Shown: piece after piece, positions 55,407 through 63,811 of the stretch
Layout: every line of letters starts with the position of its first letter
Numbering within the stretch: position 1 is the first letter of the stretch
Assembly (NCBI RefSeq): GCF_900087055.1
Contig: NZ_LT575468.1
Location: forward strand, 1,922,001 to 1,986,000
Reading direction: 5' to 3'
Origin: Plesiomonas shigelloides
GTDB lineage: Bacteria; Pseudomonadota; Gammaproteobacteria; Enterobacterales; CAMTGL01
DNA: 64,000 nt
The notes under the pieces: model-generated
What the model saw: the letters and a program-made list of their open reading frames with translations, nothing else
Database searches by the model: none
Told to the model about the DNA's origin: nothing
Position numbers and translations under genes: made by a program

Positions 55407-55769
55407 TTACACCGGGATCGCCAGTAAGTCGTTATCGTCAGCCCCGACAGGCGCTGAGGCCGACGTGACCGGTGCCGGCGCGCCGCGCATCATGTCATCT
55501 AAGGCCGTTTCACTGCGCGTCTGCGCACTGAGTGGTGCGGCCGCCATAATGCGTCGTGCATCCTCGACGGTCATACTCGGCGTTTTAGCCAACACCTGCG
55601 CCATCGCTTCACGCCCGTTCGCCTCTTCACAGCCGAGGATCCCCATAATGCGTGCATTCTCAGCCGCCACGGCGTCAGCCACCGCCGCGGATAACTGCTC
55701 CGCTGAAATCCCCGCCACACTCTGCGCCGCCTCTGTCAGCTGGTTATCAGCAGAATGGTTTTCTTGCAT
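55407..55769 (-). CDS. Nested in-frame scaffold (lambda Nu3-like)
   Basis: An internal ATG at 55769, in frame with the protease, is preceded by GGGAGGAG at four-base spacing. It would give a 120-residue product (MQENHSADNQLTEAAQSVAG...) made of acidic helical sequence, like Nu3, the scaffold of lambda made from inside gene C. It uses the same stop. The signal is clear, but independent expression is inferred. Confidence 0.7.
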   Translation of the reverse strand: MQENHSADNQLTEAAQSVAGISAEQLSAAVADAVAAENARIMGILGCEEANGREAMAQVLAKTPSMTVEDARRIMAAAPLSAQTRSETALDDMMRGAPAPVTSASAPVGADDNDLLAIPV

Positions 55770-56675
55770 GACTCCTCCCGTAATCACGGTTTTTGATGAA
55801 TGGGTTAATGCCTCGCGCATCACGCCGATAGCATCTGAATTAATCACTAGCTGGTCTGCCAGCCCGATATCCAACACCTCAGCGCCGGCATACACGGCAG
55901 CTTCTGTCGCGAGAACATCGTCAACCGACAAGCCGGTATAACAGGCAACCTTCTCGGCAAATCGCTGCCGCGTCATATCCATCTGCGCCTGAAACTGCTC
56001 ACGTACGCTGTCCGGCAACGCGCTATACGGGTTACCCTCCACCTTGTGCTGGCCGCTATACAGCAAGGTGATCTCGACTCCCTCTTTGGCCATCGCGCCG
56101 GCATAGTTACTGTGCGCCATCATCACGCCAATGGAGCCAGTTCGAGCGGTTTGTGTAATAAGGCGGTGGCTGGCAGCGCTTGCTATCAACTGGCCGGCAC
56201 TGCAGTGCATGTCATTGGCCAAGGACCAGATCGGCTTTATCGCGCGCATCCGCGCAATGACATCCGCACAGTCAAACGCCCCGGCTACCATCCCGCCAGG
56301 GGTGTCCATATCTAACAGCACCCCGTCTACATCGGGATCGGCCATGGCTTGATTCAAGCGCGCCACAATCCCGTTGTAGCCCGTCATCCCCGAATAGGGC
56401 TTCACACTGCGCGTCTTACTCACCAAGGTGCCAGATATTGGGATCACAGCAATCCGCTCCGCCACGGAATACGGTCGTGGCTCTCGGCGTCCCGCGTGCT
56501 CCTGAAAGGCCGCTAACTCCTGTGAGGTCGCTAACGATTCACCGGTGGCATCACGGATGGCCGCAATCCCCATCTGCTCGGCTAACGCGCAAAAGAAAAC
56601 CCGCGCATAGGCGGGTTCAAGTAGTAAGGGTTGGTTAAATGCCAACCCCGCGATATGGGGAAGATTACGCAGCAT
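55407..56675 (-). CDS. Prohead protease, S49 family (lambda gpC-like)
   Basis: A 422-residue protease-scaffold fusion. Residues about 60-290 form an S49 (SppA-like) domain: GMVAGAFDCADVIARMRA, NDMHCSAGQLIASAASH and ARTGSIGVMMAHSNYAGAMAKEGVEITLLYSGQHK, with Ser nucleophile in the TGSIGV block. The C-terminal 120 residues are the scaffold region. It overlaps the portal stop by 11 bases. A terminator-like hairpin occurs in its first 30 codons. Confidence 0.92.
   Translation of the reverse strand: MLRNLPHIAGLAFNQPLLLEPAYARVFFCALAEQMGIAAIRDATGESLATSQELAAFQEHAGRREPRPYSVAERIAVIPISGTLVSKTRSVKPYSGMTGYNGIVARLNQAMADPDVDGVLLDMDTPGGMVAGAFDCADVIARMRAIKPIWSLANDMHCSAGQLIASAASHRLITQTARTGSIGVMMAHSNYAGAMAKEGVEITLLYSGQHKVEGNPYSALPDSVREQFQAQMDMTRQRFAEKVACYTGLSVDDVLATEAAVYAGAEVLDIGLADQLVINSDAIGVMREALTHSSKTVITGGVMQENHSADNQLTEAAQSVAGISAEQLSAAVADAVAAENARIMGILGCEEANGREAMAQVLAKTPSMTVEDARRIMAAAPLSAQTRSETALDDMMRGAPAPVTSASAPVGADDNDLLAIPV
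56591..56617 (-). terminator. Terminator-like hairpin inside the protease gene start
   Basis: AACCCGC/GCGGGTT with a six-base loop and TTTCTTTT downstream on the minus strand, within the first codons of the prohead protease (EPAYARVFF). Confidence 0.6.
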
Positions 56676-58257
56676 CAGCCTCCTCCTTTGTGGTGTTCTT
56701 CAATTGTGTTTGGAAGGCGGTGGCCGCCCATGCCGGTGGCGCGAGACCTTTATTTTTGCGCTCGAGGGTCTCGCGCACTTGCTGGGCAAAGACATCTTCA
56801 TAATCCAAGCCTCGCTTGGCACATTCGATTTCATAGGTGCTCAAGCCGCCTTCAATCAGCATGACCGCCTCTTGCACCTCTTTTAATCCATCAATGGCTA
56901 AACGTCCGGCACCAATCCACTCACATTTGGCCCATGAACAGCGCGCTTCTTGGAAAGAAAATCGCGCCTTAGCCGGTAATCTCACCACGCCGCGGACAAT
57001 CGCCTCCTCCAGCCAGCACAAAAACATCTGGCTCGCCTGACGCGAAGCGATGAATTTGCGTCGCCCCATGAAGTAGTGCCACGACTCATTCGCACTGGCG
57101 CGTGCCGTGGAGTAACTCAGTTGCTGGTAATTACGGGATAGCTGCTCATACGATACGCCCGTACCGGCCGCGATGTAGCAGAGCAACGATTGTTCTAGCG
57201 CAGAGAAGCCGTTATCCGCATTCTGGGCGGTTTGTAAGTTGAGGGAGTCGCCAGGGAAAAGATGCGGCACCTTGGCACCACCCAATTTAACTTGGGCATT
57301 GAGGTAGTAAGCGGCCATTTGTGCCAACATCCCTTCTAATGGAGGCGTGACACCACCGGCTTTACTGCTCTCTCCCGCGCCTAAAATGAACTCCATCGCC
57401 GCTTCCGTATCCAATTCACTTTCAATCGTGGCGGCATACATGGCTTTGACGATGGCGCTCTGTAACTGGGTTTGCTGGAGCGTATCGAGCATTTTCATTT
57501 GCTCCATGACGCTATAAAACCGGTTAGCACCGCGGGTTTGCCCATCCTCTTGCGGCTCAAAAACATGGATCATGGCCGGACGCCCATTGGGCATTTCTCG
57601 GGGGATCCGCGTCCATTTTCTCGCTGTCCAGCCCGGATACGCATCATCAGCCACATGGTAAGCCAACGCCGCGCCGGCACTGTTTATCTCGACCCCAGCA
57701 CGCAGCCCGGTCTCATCACAGCGACCAAACGGATTACAAATCCGCTTAGGACTGACCATTTTGAAGCGTGTGCGAAATAGGGTGTGCGTATCACTGTCCC
57801 AGCACGGCTGAACAAAAATCTCGCCATTGAAGGCATGGACCGCTACCCCTTCACGGATCATCATGGTGAAGGTTCGCTTGCGCTCGGCATCAATGTAGCA
57901 GTGGTTATCCTCGGCATACTCTGCCCACGCATCCTCCACGTCTCGCGCGAACGCACGCGCTTCGGCTTCACCAATGCCTAAATAACGCCAGTTAGGCCGA
58001 TAACTGAGTCGAAAGAACGACCCCACAATATGATCCTGATGTAGCTGGATAACATTGGCGGCAAAGCCATTGTTACGCACCAAATCATCTGCACGCGCAT
58101 TCCCGCGCGCCAATACCGGCAATAAGGCCGCATCGGCACTTTCTGGTGCGGGGCTCCACTCTTTAAGCTGACCACCAAAGCCGCTGCCACCCCCTGAAAA
58201 CCCCGCGAATTGGCGTAGTGGCGTCACCCCATCGGGGGCAAGAAGTTGCGAATTCAT
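56665..58257 (-). CDS. Phage portal protein (lambda gpB family)
   Basis: A 530-residue portal protein forming the dodecameric DNA gate. Motifs include [49 protein letters not shown] and [33 protein letters not shown]. Length agrees with lambda gpB. It overlaps the W-like gene's stop by four bases. Confidence 0.94.
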   Translation of the reverse strand: MNSQLLAPDGVTPLRQFAGFSGGGSGFGGQLKEWSPAPESADAALLPVLARGNARADDLVRNNGFAANVIQLHQDHIVGSFFRLSYRPNWRYLGIGEAEARAFARDVEDAWAEYAEDNHCYIDAERKRTFTMMIREGVAVHAFNGEIFVQPCWDSDTHTLFRTRFKMVSPKRICNPFGRCDETGLRAGVEINSAGAALAYHVADDAYPGWTARKWTRIPREMPNGRPAMIHVFEPQEDGQTRGANRFYSVMEQMKMLDTLQQTQLQSAIVKAMYAATIESELDTEAAMEFILGAGESSKAGGVTPPLEGMLAQMAAYYLNAQVKLGGAKVPHLFPGDSLNLQTAQNADNGFSALEQSLLCYIAAGTGVSYEQLSRNYQQLSYSTARASANESWHYFMGRRKFIASRQASQMFLCWLEEAIVRGVVRLPAKARFSFQEARCSWAKCEWIGAGRLAIDGLKEVQEAVMLIEGGLSTYEIECAKRGLDYEDVFAQQVRETLERKNKGLAPPAWAATAFQTQLKNTTKEEADAA

Positions 58258-58457
58258 ACATAAAACCCTGCCGGACGACGACGACGGCTCATGCCCGACT
58301 GCGCCTCTAACTCTGCGATATAACGTTTCAATTCACTGACATTGGCGGCCGTAAACTCAACCCGTCGCCCCTCTTTTTGTACCGAGGTCACCCGCTTTCC
58401 GGTCATCAAATCATGCAGTGCTTTACGGGCTGCCAGTAAATCAGCCTGCGTAGCCAT
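58254..58457 (-). CDS. Head-tail connector gpW-like
   Basis: A 67-residue protein of the lambda gpW family ([36 protein letters not shown]...), which joins portal and tail. Position between the large terminase and portal matches lambda exactly. It overlaps the portal start. Confidence 0.92.
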   Translation of the reverse strand: MATQADLLAARKALHDLMTGKRVTSVQKEGRRVEFTAANVSELKRYIAELEAQSGMSRRRRPAGFYV

Positions 58458-58461
58458 ACCC

Positions 58462-60390
58462 TTACCCTCCGAGTATTTTTGCCATTTGCGCTAACGTTGC
58501 TTCACTCTGTCGTCGTGACTGCTCACGATTCTCTTGTTGAAAACTGGCCTGTAATGCCTCCAGATTCACTTGCCAGCGGGACACGCTGATCCGTAATGCG
58601 GCCAAGGCATACACAAAACAGTCCAATGCCTCATTACGACGGCCTTTGTTATCCCACAAGTAACGCCGTTTGCCGTTTTCCCACTTCTCGGTCACCTCCT
58701 CTGCCGTCAATTGCTGCGCCTCCGTCAGGTCAAACACGTCTGGATTATTGGGAAAATGCACCGCTCCGGGCATCGGTTCATCGGGCGCTGCCCGCTTGAG
58801 CGTCAGACGGTGATAGATTTGCTCTTTGGCCGTATCAGAGCCCACTTCGGTAAGATAAACCCCGTGCTTATTACGTTTGCGCGGCATGTCGGCCACCGGC
58901 TTGCCATAGACTGATGCCCCTTTCACGGGGATCACACGAAATAAGCCATGCAGGCGCGAACGCGCGTAGACAATTTGCGGATCAATGCCCCCGATGTCCC
59001 AGCAAATACGGGATATCGACATCTCAACCCCGTTGGCTCGGCGATACACGGCATTAATGGCGGTATCCACACGTACCAGCGTCTCTTCCTCATCATGTCG
59101 CCCCATGATGATCACCCGATCAATTAACCAAGACTCCTCGCCAGGTCCCCATCCCCACACGCGCATCTCGTAACGGTCCAGCTGAGAGTCGATACCGGCG
59201 GTGAGATACGCCACCTCATCCGGAACCTGCGCCGAAAAGTGCTCTTTGCCCTCTTCAATCACTTCCGCTTCAGGGCGTTCACCGACGGCCGGCTCCCATG
59301 TTTCGCCCAGCGTCGTATTGACGAAGGTCTTTTGCTGACCGATATCGCCTTTGGTTTTCAGCCAGTCTTTGACTATCTGCACCCACGTCGTAAAGGGGCT
59401 ATAGGCCGTCCAAATATGGAAGGTCACACTCTCCGGCGGCGTAATAGCCTGCCCGCTGGAGGAGAACCACCGCAGACCATCTTGCGTCCATGTCCCCGTG
59501 CGTTCGCACACATAGCGCGCCTGTGAAAAATCCAGCTCGTGTTGCTTAATCACACAGCCTGAATGCTCACAAAGATAGAACACCGTCTCCGGCTGCCCCT
59601 TGTCCCACTTCAATCCAAAGGGTGTGTCCCGATCGCCAAACTTCAGATACTGCGGCTGTCCACAGTGTGGGCAAGCGACATGAAAGCGCATCATCAGCTC
59701 AGCATTTTTAGCCGCGCGCTCTATCTGGCACGTGCCGCGTAATTTTGGCGTGGAGCCACGAATCGACTTGGGCCACACCGAGCCCTCAATCCGCTTATCC
59801 CCCAGAAAGGTCGGTGAACCTTCCTTCTCGATATCCGCATCGAACGCCGCCAACTCATCGTAACCAGCCACATCCACCGATTTTTCACGGTAGTTTTTGG
59901 CCGCCTTGCCACCGAGGCACCAAAAGCCACAGCCATTGGCAAAGCGTTTCATGGTCAGCGTATTGTTACGGTGTTTGCGGCCAAACCACGGTGCCAATGC
60001 CCGTAAGACCGGCACATCACGGATAGTCGGTTCGACGTGGGTTTTCATGAAGTTTTCGGCATCACTGTCGGTCGGCAACCAGATCAGTGTGTTGCGCTGC
60101 TTGTGCTCGATGAAGTAGGCATACACCGCCAGCAGCATCTTGGAATAACCGACCCGCGCGGATTTGACCACATTGACTTCGCGGATCCGGTCGTTGCCCA
60201 TGGCATTCATGATGGCAACTTGAAACGGTAAGGTTTCCCAGTTCCCCGCGCCATACGAGGATTCTTTAGGCAAGTAATAGTGTGTATCCGCCCACTCGAC
60301 AGCCGTCATGGGAATTGGGCGCTGTAACGGCTTCAGGCCAATGGCCACCGCGGCCTGCATATTACTCAGCTGATATCGAGAGATACTCAT
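58462..60390 (-). CDS. Terminase large subunit (lambda gpA family)
   Basis: A 642-residue packaging motor and endonuclease. The ATPase has [18 protein letters not shown] (P-loop variant) and [13 protein letters not shown] (Walker B). The nuclease part begins at [24 protein letters not shown], and [13 protein letters not shown] follows. The ATG at 60390 has GGAG seven bases upstream and overlaps the small subunit by 29 bases. It cuts at the cos site described below. Confidence 0.94.
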   Translation of the reverse strand: MSISRYQLSNMQAAVAIGLKPLQRPIPMTAVEWADTHYYLPKESSYGAGNWETLPFQVAIMNAMGNDRIREVNVVKSARVGYSKMLLAVYAYFIEHKQRNTLIWLPTDSDAENFMKTHVEPTIRDVPVLRALAPWFGRKHRNNTLTMKRFANGCGFWCLGGKAAKNYREKSVDVAGYDELAAFDADIEKEGSPTFLGDKRIEGSVWPKSIRGSTPKLRGTCQIERAAKNAELMMRFHVACPHCGQPQYLKFGDRDTPFGLKWDKGQPETVFYLCEHSGCVIKQHELDFSQARYVCERTGTWTQDGLRWFSSSGQAITPPESVTFHIWTAYSPFTTWVQIVKDWLKTKGDIGQQKTFVNTTLGETWEPAVGERPEAEVIEEGKEHFSAQVPDEVAYLTAGIDSQLDRYEMRVWGWGPGEESWLIDRVIIMGRHDEEETLVRVDTAINAVYRRANGVEMSISRICWDIGGIDPQIVYARSRLHGLFRVIPVKGASVYGKPVADMPRKRNKHGVYLTEVGSDTAKEQIYHRLTLKRAAPDEPMPGAVHFPNNPDVFDLTEAQQLTAEEVTEKWENGKRRYLWDNKGRRNEALDCFVYALAALRISVSRWQVNLEALQASFQQENREQSRRQSEATLAQMAKILGG

Positions 60391-60871
60391 CCAGCCACTC
60401 CGGTAATTTATCCCCGGCGTTGGCGCAGCAGTTTGCCCCTTTCGCAATCTGCAATTTTAGGAAGTCCACATGGTGTGGTGAGATGTCTGGGCACTGCCGC
60501 TGAACAGCCAAGGGGATCGAATCCAAAATACTCGATAACTCCATCGCGATGCGGTTGAGAGCAAAAATACAAAAGTCGGTATCGACGACGCGCCCTTCTG
60601 ACTCCTGATTTTTCAGCTGCTGTCCTTTGGCTTGTTCTTCAGTTAATGCGATGCGAGCCAGCAGTAATTTCTGGGCAGCATTGTCGTCCGTCGTCGGTTC
60701 AGCCTGTTGTTTTTTCTGTTGCCGAGCCTGCCACGCATCCAGTACCGACCGAACGTCATACAGGACTTCTCGCCCTCGCCGCTCTGTGGGAACCACACCC
60801 CACTTGTCGAACGCCTGTACAGAAATGCCTATTGATTCGGCCATATCACTTTTATTAAGCAAAACAGCCAT
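60362..60871 (-). CDS. Terminase small subunit (Nu1-like)
   Basis: A 169-residue DNA-binding subunit that recognises cos. Residues 1-55 form a winged helix (MAVLLNKSDMAESIGISVQAFDKWGVVPTERRGREVLYDVRSVLDAW), like lambda Nu1, and the remainder is helical for binding the large subunit. It starts about 215 bases from the cosN palindrome, close to the spacing in lambda. Confidence 0.92.
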   Translation of the reverse strand: MAVLLNKSDMAESIGISVQAFDKWGVVPTERRGREVLYDVRSVLDAWQARQQKKQQAEPTTDDNAAQKLLLARIALTEEQAKGQQLKNQESEGRVVDTDFCIFALNRIAMELSSILDSIPLAVQRQCPDISPHHVDFLKLQIAKGANCCANAGDKLPEWLDEYLSISAE

Positions 60872-60899
60872 TTACATCAACCTCACGCTCTGCAAACTG

Positions 60900-61049
60900 C
60901 AATACAACAACCAAGCAAATCTCAATAACCTATTGTTTTTAAATAAATTTCCCTCATTGAAACTTTCAAAAAACGGGCTCAGGTTGTTGTATTGATCTCC
61001 GATTTTCCTTATTTTTCATAATGATAGGAGAAACAATTAAACAACAACC
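60900..61049. repeat. Three cosB-like repeats (candidate terminase R-sites)
   Basis: GGTTGTTGTATTG is found on the minus strand at 60900-60912 and on the + strand at 60982-60994. A variant GGTTGTTGTTTAATTG occurs on the minus strand at 61034-61049. They lie between the cosN palindrome and the terminase start, where lambda has R1, R2 and R3 and an IHF site. The repeat is not the lambda R sequence, which would fit a diverged Nu1. Confidence 0.65.
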
Positions 61050-61065
61050 AACCTCTTAAAAAAGC

Positions 61066-61101
61066 TCATAAATAGCGACTTTTTGCGGGTATACGCACCC
61101 G
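61066..61101. other. Candidate cosN packaging site
   Basis: On the minus strand CGGGT-GCGTAT-ACCCG (61101-61086) is a palindrome with a six-base centre. It is followed after ten bases by TCGCTATTTATGA (61078-61066), the 13 bases I remember next to the lambda cohesive end. A staggered cut across the palindrome would leave complementary ends. The exact nick sites are inferred. Confidence 0.65.
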
Positions 61102-61205
61102 TACTTTTTTAAAGTCTCTGAAAGGACCCGCGGACATGTCCGACCAGCACATATGCAACCGCGTGTTATAAAAATTCCCCATCACTTTACAATGGCGTTA
61201 GTACT

Positions 61206-61607
61206 ATGATTTTGAAGACAATGTTGAAAGTGACCCTTCTTTTTGCGTGTGTCACTACCACGGCCTTTGCTGCGGGGATCCGTACCGATGTTCAGTTTGC
61301 TAAAGGGCACGATAGTGCGCAGTACACTGGGTACATTAAAGGCTATGATTACGACTCTTATTTTTTCCGAGCCAAGAAAGGTCAGTTGGTCCATATTGAA
61401 ATGGCAAATGAAACCCCTGACTTTGTCTTGTTCGGGCCTGGCATTGATGACTCAGTGAATTTGGGGAAATACTCCCCAGATTTGGATGACAACGGTCAAT
61501 ACACATTGCCCGCATCAGGAAGATACGAACTGCGAGTATTACAAAGCCGTGCCGAAGCACGTCGTAACAAAACGCAGAACTACAAATTCCAGATTCAAAT
61601 CAAATAA
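61206..61607 (+). CDS. pliG: Inhibitor of g-type lysozyme (PliG-like), prophage-borne
   Basis: A 133-residue periplasmic protein with a signal peptide (ending near FAAG). The mature part closely follows E. coli PliG: AKGHDSAQYTGYIKGYDYDSYFFRAKKGQLVHIEM, LFGPGIDDSVNLGKYSPDLDDNGQYTLPASGRYELRVLQSRAEARRNKTQNY. PliG blocks goose-type lysozymes of animal hosts. It is on the opposite strand to the late genes, between Rz/Rz1 and cos, the position of bor in lambda, so it is a likely lysogenic conversion gene. Two ATGs in the first six codons; the first is used here. Confidence 0.88.
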   Translation: MILKTMLKVTLLFACVTTTAFAAGIRTDVQFAKGHDSAQYTGYIKGYDYDSYFFRAKKGQLVHIEMANETPDFVLFGPGIDDSVNLGKYSPDLDDNGQYTLPASGRYELRVLQSRAEARRNKTQNYKFQIQIK

Positions 61608-61619
61608 CACAGCTCTCTT

Positions 61620-61646
61620 ACAGCGTCCCCTCGAGGGGCGCTGTTA
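61620..61646 (+). terminator. Hairpin after pliG
   Basis: ACAGCG-CCCC/GGGG-CGCTGT with a single bulge and TCGA loop; the T-tract is weak, so termination may be partial. Confidence 0.55.
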
Positions 61647-61676
61647 TTGAACCCACCATCACCAAACCCTTACCGA

Positions 61677-62216
61677 CTACAAAGTGGTCTTTATGTGCTC
61701 ATACGCTTGCAGACACGCTAGCCCTTGTGCTCTTGCTCGGTCAGCATATGCTGCCAGTTCTTCATTGCGTCGGAGAGATTCGCTGAGCACGTCGGCAAGC
61801 AGAACGGAGGCAGAGGCTCTTGCTGCGCTTGCTTGGGCAGTGGCGGATAAGCGGCCGGTTTCACTGTCTGCCAGTTGGCGCCGGAGTTGGGCGATACGGG
61901 TGCGCAACCCACCAGCAATATCAGCGGCACGGTCAGCATCAGCCCGCGCCAGTTGCAATTGTCTCTCAGCATCTGCAGCCACCTGCTCTATATCTTTCCG
62001 TCGCCTATTCTCAAGCTCACGCATCGCCTTTTCATGAGCAGCGCGTTCATTTGCATCTGCAGCATCTCGCTCACGCCAGCGAGCCTGCCATTGTTGATTA
62101 GCCACCAGCTCACCAGCTTCCTTACCAGCGGAATAACGCCACGCTGATAGCCCCCATAACGACAAAGCCACCAGTGAGGTGATCGCCAGTGGCTTCCATA
62201 TTGCTTTAAACACCAT
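61677..62216 (-). CDS. Rz-like inner-membrane spanin (i-spanin)
   Basis: A 179-residue protein with an N-terminal membrane anchor (LAITSLVALSLWGLSAW) and a long periplasmic coiled coil (RERDAADANERAAHEKAMRELENRRRKDIEQ...). It pairs with the nested Rz1 lipoprotein to fuse inner and outer membranes at lysis. The final part ends YEHIKTTL. No holin or endolysin lies upstream within the window. Confidence 0.88.
   Translation of the reverse strand: MVFKAIWKPLAITSLVALSLWGLSAWRYSAGKEAGELVANQQWQARWRERDAADANERAAHEKAMRELENRRRKDIEQVAADAERQLQLARADADRAADIAGGLRTRIAQLRRQLADSETGRLSATAQASAARASASVLLADVLSESLRRNEELAAYADRARAQGLACLQAYEHIKTTL
61718..61939 (-). CDS. Rz1-like outer-membrane spanin nested in Rz
   Basis: A frame inside Rz, in a different register, gives 73 residues beginning MLTVPLILLVGCAPVSPNSG. 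LVGC is a lipobox giving a mature N-terminal Cys. The short mature protein is proline-rich (AAYPPLPKQAQQEPLPPF), as in Rz1 of lambda and P2 LysC. It lies fully inside Rz, the lambda arrangement. Confidence 0.85.
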   Translation of the reverse strand: MLTVPLILLVGCAPVSPNSGANWQTVKPAAYPPLPKQAQQEPLPPFCLPTCSANLSDAMKNWQHMLTEQEHKG

Positions 62217-62356
62217 GTGAGCACCTCATACAGATAGCCGATGCTTTTTAGTCCAGAAGTTTGATGATTCGTATCAAATCTCCCTCATAAAATGTGCTTT
62301 CCACTCCGACTAAGGGGTTCTGTTCGCATATACTTGTGCCACTTAAACGAGGATGG

Positions 62357-62962
62357 ATGAGTATGAAAAACGACTGGGAAAAGGTGTTAGCTGACGGAGT
62401 GCTGGACTGTCAGAGTGAGCAGATAGCCAATGATAGAGATCGCTGCCAAACACTTCTTGCCGAACTAAATGCGACTCCCGCAGCCAATCAATCCTTACGT
62501 CAAAACCTGTGCACCGAAATCTTTGGCCAATACCAAAGCTCAAGTTGGATAAGCACACCGTTCACCTGTGAATTTGGACGCAATATCTACATAGGTGAAA
62601 AAACCTTCTTCAACTTTAACGTGACTATTCTCGACGTAGGCGAAGTGCGTATTGGCAGTAATGTGCTAGTAGCACCAAACGTACAGATTTACACCGCCAC
62701 CCACAGCTTAGATTTCCAAGATAGACGTAATTGGACCACGTACCACAAACCAGTAACCATCGGTGATGACTGCTGGATTGGCGGTGGAGCGATAATTTGT
62801 CCAGGCGTTACCATTGGAGATCGAGCAGTAATTGGTGCGGGCGCTGTAGTAACCCGAGATATTCCTGTCGACTCTTTGGCTGTAGGCAACCCAGCTCGTG
62901 TAATTCGTAAACTAGCTCCAAGCGATAGAGCCCCACTAGTGAATGAAGCCTGTTTGTCATAG
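62357..62962 (+). CDS. Maltose/galactoside-type O-acetyltransferase
   Basis: A 201-residue left-handed beta-helix sugar O-acetyltransferase (MSMKNDWEKVLADG..., then FTCEFGRNIYIGEKTFFNFNVTILDVGEVRIGSNVLVAPNVQIYTATHSLD). The catalytic His in THSLD, and GDDCWIGGGAIICPGVTIGDRAVIGAGAVVTRDIPVDSLAVGNPARVIRK, match LacA/Maa. GAGG lies four bases before the ATG at 62357; an ATG six bases later is also possible. It is not phage-like and marks the end of the prophage block. Confidence 0.9.
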   Translation: MSMKNDWEKVLADGVLDCQSEQIANDRDRCQTLLAELNATPAANQSLRQNLCTEIFGQYQSSSWISTPFTCEFGRNIYIGEKTFFNFNVTILDVGEVRIGSNVLVAPNVQIYTATHSLDFQDRRNWTTYHKPVTIGDDCWIGGGAIICPGVTIGDRAVIGAGAVVTRDIPVDSLAVGNPARVIRKLAPSDRAPLVNEACLS

Positions 62963-63322
62963 TCCAAAACGGCAAAGCCACCAGCAAGATTATCAAGCTA
63001 GTGGCTTCTAAGTTGTTTTTCTCATCCACTCATTAGTGTCAATCACAAGAGACATGCGATGCGAAGAGAATCGCATCAGGTTAGGGTAGCCACCAACTAA
63101 TGTCCCGATGTCTTAATTTCAACAAAAGCATTATGTTCACTGACTACTACGTATTGCTTTAACTTTAATTAGATGAACAATGCGATTGCATTTAGTCAAG
63201 ATGATAAAAACCCCATAGTCTGCCCCCTATCAAATAAAATTTCAATTTATTACACAAATTAACTTATGTAATAATGTGCTCCCAAAAAATAAAATAACCA
63301 CACTTTACAGGACTAAATCTGA
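62963..63322. other. AT-rich intergenic region
   Basis: This 360-base stretch contains a small hairpin (TGCGAT/ATCGCA near 63056-63076) and AT-rich sequence likely to hold the promoter of the next gene. I see no coding frame in it. Confidence 0.5.
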
Positions 63323-63760
63323 ATGAAGGCAATTCACATACTTGCAGCCACTTTATTAATAATGTGTAACTTTCAAGCTTCCGCGGAGGAGCATGAACCC
63401 GTTTCAATGTGCACATCTATAACGTATCGTGCATTTGGCGAGCCAATGCAAAGTGCGTTTAACTGTTTTAATAAGACCTCTATTGGCTACCTTATTAGAG
63501 TTAATATCGATAACTATCAATTACCACCGATGGCGGTTAGTTTAGACATCCCTGGATGGCGCCAAAGCAGCATTGATAAACAAAAAAAGACATTCATCGG
63601 ATTAGTTACTAAAGAGAATGGTCAATATATTGTAAAAGTGCAGATAACCCTTGATGGCAAACAAACCATAGCATCTGTACCGGTAGAACTTGACCAAACC
63701 AAAGAGGTTCAATCTGGGAATAGTTTGCTCAAGATAACGCTTACTCAACAAACGCTGTAA
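63323..63760 (+). CDS. Secreted protein of unknown function
   Basis: A 145-residue protein with a signal peptide (MKAIHILAATLLIMCNFQASA, cleavage before EE). The mature part has two cysteines (SMCTSITYRAFGEPMQSAFNCFNKTS), probably a disulfide. Predicted beta strands follow (YIVKVQITLDGKQTIASVPVEL). I do not recognise the family. AGGA lies nine bases before the ATG. AT-rich codon use hints at recent acquisition. Confidence 0.75.
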   Translation: MKAIHILAATLLIMCNFQASAEEHEPVSMCTSITYRAFGEPMQSAFNCFNKTSIGYLIRVNIDNYQLPPMAVSLDIPGWRQSSIDKQKKTFIGLVTKENGQYIVKVQITLDGKQTIASVPVELDQTKEVQSGNSLLKITLTQQTL

Positions 63761-63773
63761 GCACACATAGCTA

Positions 63774-63796
63774 GATGGCTCAGCACCTGAGCCATC
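63774..63796. terminator. Convergent hairpin terminator
   Basis: A perfect 10-bp stem GATGGCTCAG/CTGAGCCATC with a three-base loop lies between the secreted-protein gene and the convergent partial gene. Confidence 0.75.
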
Positions 63797-63811
63797 ATAA
63801 ATAACGCGAAA

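Larger units (their letters stand above)
39886..62216 (-). mobile_element. Chimeric prophage: lambda-type head and packaging, P2-type tail
   Basis: A continuous block of late phage genes on the minus strand from Rz (62.2 kb) to gpD (39.9 kb), with the cos site inside. Head and packaging genes follow lambda order (Nu1, A, W, B, C, D, E, FI, FII, Z) and tail genes follow P2 (V, W, J, I, fibre, FI, FII, E/E', T, U, X, D). Structural genes are intact. Integrase, repressor, replication genes, holin and endolysin are not visible here, so the element is either defective or continues in altered form beyond the window. Boundaries and attachment sites are not resolved. Confidence 0.9.

Noticed and set aside
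39886-62216. Interpretation as a phage-tail bacteriocin (tailocin)
   Set aside because: Capsid, portal, terminase and cos genes or sites are all present, so a packaging phage fits better.
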